Shown here piece by piece: positions 1 through 3,935 of a stretch of 6,184 bases of DNA. Origin of the DNA: DSNY01 sp016861185 (GTDB lineage Bacteria > Pseudomonadota > Gammaproteobacteria > Burkholderiales > Burkholderiaceae_F). The DNA lies in the NCBI GenBank assembly GCA_030263275.1, contig SZOR01000167.1, positions 1 through 6,184 on the forward strand. Direction: 5' to 3'. The notes under the pieces are model-generated. The model was not told where the DNA came from. It made no database searches and saw only the letters and a list, made by a program, of their open reading frames with translations. Position 1 is the stretch's first letter; every line of letters starts with the position of its first letter. Position numbers and translations under genes: made by a program.

Positions 1-3
1 GTT

Positions 4-31
4 GCTCAACTTCGGCTGCGCCGAAGTTAGC
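4..31. repeat. Strong hairpin with TGC loop
   Basis: AACTTCGGC (8-16) and GCCGAAGTT (20-28) are perfect 9-bp inverted arms around a 3-base TGC loop. GCT (4-6) and AGC (29-31) extend the stem by three pairs if C7 is bulged. No T-run follows on either strand, so it is not a canonical intrinsic terminator. It may be a REP-like extragenic palindrome or part of an element that has replaced the 3' half of the neighbouring tRNA. The left edge of the window prevents seeing how far the structure continues. Confidence 0.6.
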
Positions 32-39
32 CTCCGACG

Positions 40-62
40 CAGCTTGTCCTGCGGCCAAGCTG
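40..62. repeat. Second hairpin with TGC loop, overlapping the tRNA remnant
   Basis: CAGCTTG (40-46) and CAAGCTG (56-62) are perfect 7-bp arms. CC (48-49) and GG (53-54) continue the stem past a single T/C mismatch, which leaves TGC (50-52) as the loop, as in the hairpin at 4-31. The right arm overlaps the CTTGGCC block that would restore the tRNA acceptor stem, so hairpin and tRNA fold are mutually exclusive. Its function is unknown. Confidence 0.55.
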
Positions 63-97
63 TCAGTCCTCTGCTCTACCAACTGAGCTACTTGGCC
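53..97 (-). pseudogene. tRNA-Phe-like remnant, 5' half with an acceptor-stem match
   Basis: Read on the minus strand from base 97, the sequence has a 7-nt acceptor strand GGCCAAG, then UA, a D arm (GCUC, loop AGUUGGUA, GAGC), the 5' anticodon strand GAGGA, and the loop start CUGA. This is the expected 5' half of a betaproteobacterial tRNA-Phe. The expected continuation (AAA, UCCUC, variable loop, T arm) is missing. Only three bases later (59-53) comes CUUGGCC, the exact complement of the acceptor strand, followed by GCA instead of ACCA. With no 3' anticodon strand and no T arm (no GUUCGANUC motif anywhere left of base 97), it cannot be a functional tRNA. It may be an internally deleted copy, or a tRNA cut at the anticodon by an insertion. 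The acceptor-stem match also belongs to a hairpin at 40-62, so it could be chance. The tRNA-Phe identity is recalled from the family. Confidence 0.65.
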
Positions 98-143
98 TTC
101 GTCAAACCAGCCGCTTACAGGTGCTGACCTGCACTTAACCGCT

Positions 144-163
144 GCACATGACATCCCATGTGC
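144..163. repeat. 7-bp inverted repeat upstream of the helicase
   Basis: GCACATG (144-150) and CATGTGC (157-163) are exact reverse complements separated by ACATCC. The repeat lies in the non-coding gap between the minus-strand tRNA remnant and the plus-strand helicase, about 240 bp before the helicase start. The size and spacing would fit a dimeric regulator site or a small hairpin. Nothing links it to a particular protein. Confidence 0.35.
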
Positions 164-393
164 GCACGCGCAGTCCTTGGGACCCTCGCGCGAGGGCGCG
201 ATCTTACCCGAAACGGTTTGGTCGCTCGGCGCTGCGGCCGGCGACGATCCTTCGCGCGGCTGTCGCGTCAGTACGGCGCAGCACGTCCCTGTCGACAAGC
301 GGTCTGGGTGCGCGCCGGACTGTATATTTCGCCAGTATGCCGTCCCGAGTGCCCAAGCCGCGCCCGCCGGACAGCGAGCGCAATCGCTGCCGC

Positions 394-397
394 CGGA
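394..397 (+). promoter_or_regulatory. Ribosome binding site deciding the helicase start
   Basis: GGAG lies 7 bases before the ATG at 405, which is good Shine-Dalgarno spacing. It supports 405 over the in-frame ATG at 177. The family-typical N-terminus (a Q-motif about 20 residues in) also begins just after 405. Confidence 0.6.
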
Positions 398-404
398 GCC
401 CTCG

Positions 405-2492
405 ATGAACGCGCGCGCCGAATCGTTCGACGCCGCGCGCGAGCGCTGGCTGTCGACGCTGAACCCGCAGCAACGCGCCGCGGCCGAGTTCGGCGCGGAC
501 GCCGCCGCGGCCGGGCCGCTGCTCGTCATTGCCGGCGCAGGCTCGGGCAAGACCAACACGCTCGCGCATCGCGTGGCTTGTCTGATCGAGCGCGGCGCCG
601 ATCCGCGCGCGATTCTGCTGCTGACGTTCTCGCGCCGCGCGGCCGTCGAGATGACACGCCGGGTCGACCGCATCGTCGCCGCGACGGCGCGGGCGCGCGG
701 CCGCTCGGCGGCGGTCGAGATTCCCTGGGCCGGCACGTTCCACGCGATCGGCGCGCGGCTGCTGCGCGAGTACGCCGGGCGCATCGGCCTCGCTCCCGCG
801 TTCACGATTCACGACCGCGAAGACTCCGCCGATCTGATGAATCTGGTGCGGCACGAGCTGGGGTTGTCGAAGACCGAAAAGCGCTTCCCGCTGAAAGGCA
901 CGTGCCTGGCGATCTATTCGCGCGCGGTCAACACCGAGCAGCCGCTCGGCGAAGTGCTCGCGCAGTGGTTTCCGTGGTGCGCCGAATGGGAGGCGCAACT
1001 GCGCGGGCTTTTTGCCGCATACGTCGACGCCAAGCAGCGCCAGGGCGTGCTCGATTACGACGACCTGTTGCTGTACTGGTCGGCGACGATGGCCGAACCG
1101 GCGCTCGCGGACGAGATCCGCGCGCGCTTTTCGCACGTGCTGGTCGACGAGTACCAGGACACCAACCGGCTGCAGGCGTCGATCCTGCACGCGCTGAAAC
1201 CCGACGGCGACGGGCTCACGGTCGTCGGCGACGATGCGCAGTCGATCTACTCGTTCCGCGGCGCGACCGTGCGCAACATCTTCGACTTTCCGCGCGCGTT
1301 CGACCGGCCGGCGACGGTGATCACGCTGGAGCGCAACTACCGCTCCACGCAGCCGATCCTCGCCGCGTCCAACGCGGTGATCGCGCTGGCGCGCGAGCGC
1401 TACACGAAGAATTTGCACTCGGAGCGGCCGTCGTCGCTGCGACCGCGGCTCGTGTCGGTGGCCGACGAAGCGGCGCAGGCGCGCTACGTCGCCGAGCAGG
1501 TGCTGGAAGGCCGCGAGCGCGGGCTCGCGCTGCGCGCCCAGGCGGTGCTGTTCCGCGCCTCGCAGCACAGCATGCAGCTCGAGCTGGAGCTCGGCCGCCG
1601 CAACATCCCGTTCGTGAAGTTCGGCGGGCTGAAGTTCCTCGAAGCGGCGCACGTCAAGGACCTGCTCGCCTGCCTGCGCTGGGCCGCGAACCCGCGCGAC
1701 CGCGTCAGCGGCTTCCGCGTGCTGCTGATGGTGCCGGGCGTCGGGCCCAAAACGGCGGCGCGCGCACTCGATCGGCTGGCCGAAGCATCGGACCCGGTCG
1801 CCGCGCTCGACGGTTTCGAGGCGCCTGCCGCGACGCGCGACGACTGGTGCGCGCTCGCCGGTCTGGCGCGCGCCTTGCGCGAGCGAACGGCCGCCTGGCC
1901 CGCCGAACTCGCGCTCGTGCGGCGCTGGTACGAGCCGCAGCTTCAGCGGCTGTACGAGGACGCGGAGGTCCGTGCAGCCGATCTCGCCGCGCTGGAACAC
2001 ATCGCGGGCACGTATCCGTCGCGCGAGCGCTTTCTGACGGAGCTGACGCTCGATCCGCCGGACGCGACGAGCGGCGAAGCCGGCGCGCCGCTGCGCGACG
2101 AGGACTATCTGACGCTGTCGACGATCCACTCCGCCAAAGGGCAGGAGTGGGGCGCCGTCTACGTGCTCAACGCGGTCGACGGCTGCATTCCGTCGGATCT
2201 CGCGACCGGAACGCCCGCGGAGATCGAGGAGGAACGCAGGCTGCTGTACGTGGCGATGACGCGCGCAAAGGATGCGCTGCACGTGATCGTGCCGCAGCGC
2301 TTCTACGTGACCCAGCAGTCCGCCGGCGGCGACCGCCACGTCTACGCGACGCGCACGCGCTTCATCCCGAACGAGCTGACGACCCTGTTCGAGCCGGTCG
2401 CGTGGCCGGCGGCCGAGCAATGCGCGGCGCGCGCGCCGACCGCGGCCGTGCCGATCGACCTCGCCGCGAAGCTGCGGGGCATGTGGCGCTGA
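405..2492 (+). CDS. UvrD/Rep-family (SF1A) ATP-dependent 3'-5' DNA helicase
   Basis: This 695-residue protein is close in length to Rep and UvrD. All main SF1A motifs are visible: Q-motif LNPQQRAA (19-26), Walker A AGAGSGKT (43-50), motif Ia LTFSRRAAVEM (73-83), motif Ic GTFHA (110-114), Walker B VDEYQDTN (247-254), motif III VVGDDAQSIYSFRGA (273-287), motif IV LERNYRST (308-315), motif V TIHSAKGQEW (573-582) and motif VI RRLLYVAMTRAKDA (611-624). A helix-hairpin-helix-like GVGPKTAA lies at 445-452 in the 2B region. By family it translocates 3'-5' on single-stranded DNA using ATP and acts in the cytoplasm in repair, replication restart or protein removal. The tail after about residue 630 has no recognisable Tudor-type extension. 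Motif Ia reads FSRRAA rather than the FTNKAA of Rep/UvrD, which suggests a separate subfamily beside the housekeeping genes, so I give no symbol. The start at 405 has a GGAG site. The gene runs convergent to the signalling operon and is not functionally tied to it. Confidence 0.93.
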   Translation: MNARAESFDAARERWLSTLNPQQRAAAEFGADAAAAGPLLVIAGAGSGKTNTLAHRVACLIERGADPRAILLLTFSRRAAVEMTRRVDRIVAATARARGRSAAVEIPWAGTFHAIGARLLREYAGRIGLAPAFTIHDREDSADLMNLVRHELGLSKTEKRFPLKGTCLAIYSRAVNTEQPLGEVLAQWFPWCAEWEAQLRGLFAAYVDAKQRQGVLDYDDLLLYWSATMAEPALADEIRARFSHVLVDEYQDTNRLQASILHALKPDGDGLTVVGDDAQSIYSFRGATVRNIFDFPRAFDRPATVITLERNYRSTQPILAASNAVIALARERYTKNLHSERPSSLRPRLVSVADEAAQARYVAEQVLEGRERGLALRAQAVLFRASQHSMQLELELGRRNIPFVKFGGLKFLEAAHVKDLLACLRWAANPRDRVSGFRVLLMVPGVGPKTAARALDRLAEASDPVAALDGFEAPAATRDDWCALAGLARALRERTAAWPAELALVRRWYEPQLQRLYEDAEVRAADLAALEHIAGTYPSRERFLTELTLDPPDATSGEAGAPLRDEDYLTLSTIHSAKGQEWGAVYVLNAVDGCIPSDLATGTPAEIEEERRLLYVAMTRAKDALHVIVPQRFYVTQQSAGGDRHVYATRTRFIPNELTTLFEPVAWPAAEQCAARAPTAAVPIDLAAKLRGMWR

Positions 2493-2497
2493 GCGCC
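2485..2497. terminator. Possible short hairpin at the convergent gene ends
   Basis: GGCGC (2485-2489) and GCGCC (2493-2497) form a perfect 5-bp GC stem whose loop is the helicase stop codon TGA. It fills the 4-bp gap between the helicase and the convergent regulator gene and reaches the latter's last stop base. There is no T-tract on either strand, so it would be at best a weak or Rho-assisted bidirectional terminator. In DNA this GC-rich a 5-bp stem can be chance. Confidence 0.25.
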
Positions 2498-3168
2498 TAG
2501 GCGTGCGCGCGCGGATTCGCCGGAAAGTATTCGAGCGCGAGCCGCGCCAGGTCCACCGTGGTCCTGGCGCCGAGCTTGGCGCGGATCGCGGCGCGATAGC
2601 CTTCGACGCTCTTGACCGAGCGGTTGATGCGCGCGGCGATCTGCGTCGACGTGATGCCCTGCGCGATCATCTGCAGCACCTCGAACTCGCGCTGCGTCAG
2701 CCGCGACAGCATCTCGGTACGACCGGCGCTGGCGCCGCCGACGTAGGTCTGGAACATCCGCTCCTCGACGTCGCGGCTCAGGTAGAGGCCGCCGGCGAGC
2801 AGTTTGCGCGCGGCGTCGATCAGTTTCTCGGTGGCTTCGTGCTTCATCACGTAGCCGCGCGCGCCGGCGGCGAGCGCGCGGTCGGCGTACACGGACTCCT
2901 CGTGCATCGACAACACGAGCACCGGCAGCGCGGCGTTGCCGCTGCGCATGCGGCGGATCAGGTCGAGACCCGACAGTCCCGGCAGCGAGATGTCGACGAT
3001 CGCGAGGTCGACCGACTGCTCGCGCAGCAGTTCGAGCGCGGCGTCGGCGTTGTCGGCCTCGAGGCGGCATTCGAAGTCGGGTTGGTTGTTCAGAAGCTGG
3101 ACGATCCCGTGGCGGACGATCGGGTGATCGTCGACGACGAGGATGCGGTGCTTGCCGTTGGCGTTCAT
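2497..3168 (-). CDS. NarL/LuxR-family two-component response regulator
   Basis: This 223-residue protein has the usual length for the family. The receiver (about 7-125) shows the acidic pair D13-D14, phosphoacceptor D59 in AIVDISLPG, switch residue S87 in VLSMHE and K109 in YVMKH. A LuxR-type helix-turn-helix covers about 154-215 (LTQREFEVLQMIAQG, then TQIAARINRSVKSVEGYR). By family, phosphorylation at D59 promotes dimerisation and promoter binding; the target genes are unknown. It is the last gene of the operon: its ATG overlaps the upstream kinase's stop as ATGA, and AAAGGA lies 8 bases before the start, so translational coupling is likely. The kinase encoded just upstream is of the HisKA_3 type that normally pairs with NarL regulators and is the obvious phosphodonor. 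A 27-bp near-palindrome covers codons 200-209. Family assignment is firm, pathway unknown. Confidence 0.95.
   Translation of the reverse strand: MNANGKHRILVVDDHPIVRHGIVQLLNNQPDFECRLEADNADAALELLREQSVDLAIVDISLPGLSGLDLIRRMRSGNAALPVLVLSMHEESVYADRALAAGARGYVMKHEATEKLIDAARKLLAGGLYLSRDVEERMFQTYVGGASAGRTEMLSRLTQREFEVLQMIAQGITSTQIAARINRSVKSVEGYRAAIRAKLGARTTVDLARLALEYFPANPRAHA
2544..2570. repeat. 27-bp near-palindrome inside the regulator gene
   Basis: The 13-base arm at 2544-2556 (GCGCCAGGTCCAC) and the 13-base arm at 2558-2570 (GTGGTCCTGGCGC) are reverse complements except for one position, centred on C2557. The repeat sits in codons 200-209 of the response regulator, near the end of its DNA-binding domain and about 50-75 bp before the end of the operon. 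It may be an intragenic binding site, an RNA hairpin near the message's 3' end, or a product of GC-rich codon use. Confidence 0.5.
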
Positions 3169-3935
3169 GGCAGAAGTCCTTTGTGGCTTGGATGGGAAGA
3201 CGGAGAGGCGCCGGGCAGCAGCAGCACGACTTCGGTGCCGCCGGCCGGCAGGGGTTCGATCGAAAGCTCGGCGCCGAGCACCTCGGCGCGAAGCTGCATG
3301 CCGGCCAGCCCGGTGCCGCGCTCGCGCGCGACCGTCGCCGGATCGAAGGCGACGCCGTCGTTGTGCACGCTGACGAGGAAGTTCTCGCCCGCGCTTTCCA
3401 GACGCACGGTGACGCGGCGCGCGCGCCCGTGCCGCACCGCGTTCGCCGCCGCTTCCTGCACGATGCGGTAGACCATGCGCAGCGCGGCGGGCGATTCGAG
3501 TCGCGGCTCGCCGCTCGCGTACAGCGCGAAGCTGATGCCGTGCAGCGCCTCGAAGTCTTCGCCGAGCCCCTGCAGCGCACGCACGAGCGAACCGTGCTCG
3601 AGATCGATCGGCGCCAGCCCGCGCGCCAGCGCACGCGCCTTGCGCGTTGCTTCGTTCAGCAGGCGAACGATCCACGCGGCGTCGGGCGCGCGTTGATCGC
3701 CGCTTTGCGCCAGCCCGTCGGCCAGCGTCCCGGCGAGGAAGGCGAGTCCGCTCAGGTGCTGGCCGAGCCCTTCGTGCAGTTCCAGGCTCAGCCGCCGCGT
3801 TTCGGATTCGGCGAGCTTCAGCAGCCGGTGCTCCAGCAGGCGATGCCGCTGGATCTCCTCCTGCAGCCGCAGGTTCAGCTCGACCAGTCTGCGGCCGGCG
3901 GCGTCTTCGTCGTCCACCAGGTCGCGCACGTTCAT
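3165..3935 (-). CDS. Soluble HisKA_3-type histidine kinase without sensor domain
   Basis: This 256-residue protein has no signal peptide or membrane segment. Residues about 14-46 are rich in Leu, Glu and Arg and look like a coiled coil, leading straight into a HisKA_3 dimerisation/phosphoacceptor domain with phospho-His H54 in LELHEGLGQHL. A HATPase_c domain follows: N-box with N165 in IVQEAAANAVRHG, G1 region NDGVAFDP (D193), G2 region RGTGLAGMQLRAEVLG (207-221) and a final GTEVVLLLP strand. By family it autophosphorylates and passes phosphate to a NarL-type regulator, here almost certainly the one encoded next. With no input domain of its own, it probably receives its signal from another protein, most simply the PAS hybrid kinase encoded just upstream. 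Its ATG overlaps that gene's stop as ATGA, and GAAAGG lies 7 bases before it. Oddities are Glu rather than Asp after the phospho-His, and Ala in place of the second Gly of the DGxG motif. Function as a class is clear; the stimulus is unknown. Confidence 0.92.
   Translation of the reverse strand: MNVRDLVDDEDAAGRRLVELNLRLQEEIQRHRLLEHRLLKLAESETRRLSLELHEGLGQHLSGLAFLAGTLADGLAQSGDQRAPDAAWIVRLLNEATRKARALARGLAPIDLEHGSLVRALQGLGEDFEALHGISFALYASGEPRLESPAALRMVYRIVQEAAANAVRHGRARRVTVRLESAGENFLVSVHNDGVAFDPATVARERGTGLAGMQLRAEVLGAELSIEPLPAGGTEVVLLLPGASPSSHPSHKGLLP
3177..3182 (-). promoter_or_regulatory. Ribosome binding site of the response regulator
   Basis: AAAGGA on the minus strand ends 8 bases before the ATG at 3168. 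It lies within the last codons of the upstream kinase (encoding the Lys-Gly of its C-terminus). It fixes the regulator start and shows that the regulator is translated within the kinase message. Confidence 0.7.

Larger units (their letters stand above)
98..404. other. Non-coding region between the tRNA remnant and the helicase gene
   Basis: I see no gene here. The helicase frame stays open back to an ATG at 177, but those 76 codons look non-coding: about twenty end in A or T (including TTA, ATA, TGT and AGT), unlike the strongly G/C-ending helicase, and the residues resemble no helicase segment. The region should hold the helicase promoter and, on the minus strand, the old tRNA promoter. An AT-rich patch, TATATT at 323-328, could serve as a -10 box, but I find no acceptable -35 about 17 bp upstream, so I do not call a promoter. 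An inverted repeat lies at 144-163. Confidence 0.6.

Noticed and set aside
1..97. A group I intron interrupting the tRNA anticodon loop
   Set aside because: Such introns occur in bacterial tRNAs at this place, but I see no internal guide sequence pairing with the 5' exon end (GGACU). The acceptor complement reappears after only three bases, and under 100 bases are visible. It is not fully excluded without the sequence to the left.
60..97. A tRNA-Val (GAC anticodon) rather than tRNA-Phe
   Set aside because: The loop reads CUGACAG, which would give GAC, but the following bases do not pair with the GAGGA anticodon strand and there is no T arm.
300..328. A sigma-70 promoter using TATATT at 323-328
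   Set aside because: No acceptable -35 hexamer lies 16-18 bp upstream; TGTCGACA near 290-297 is too far away.
177..404. Extending the helicase N-terminus by 76 residues to the ATG at 177
   Set aside because: The extension uses many A/T-ending rare codons, resembles no helicase segment and has no clear ribosome site, whereas the ATG at 405 has GGAG 7 bases upstream and gives a normal family length.
158..2500. Long open frames overlapping the helicase gene in another plus frame and on the minus strand
   Set aside because: They are Arg/Ala-rich translations with no domain motifs, as expected opposite or out of frame to a very GC-rich gene. The helicase frame carries every SF1A motif.
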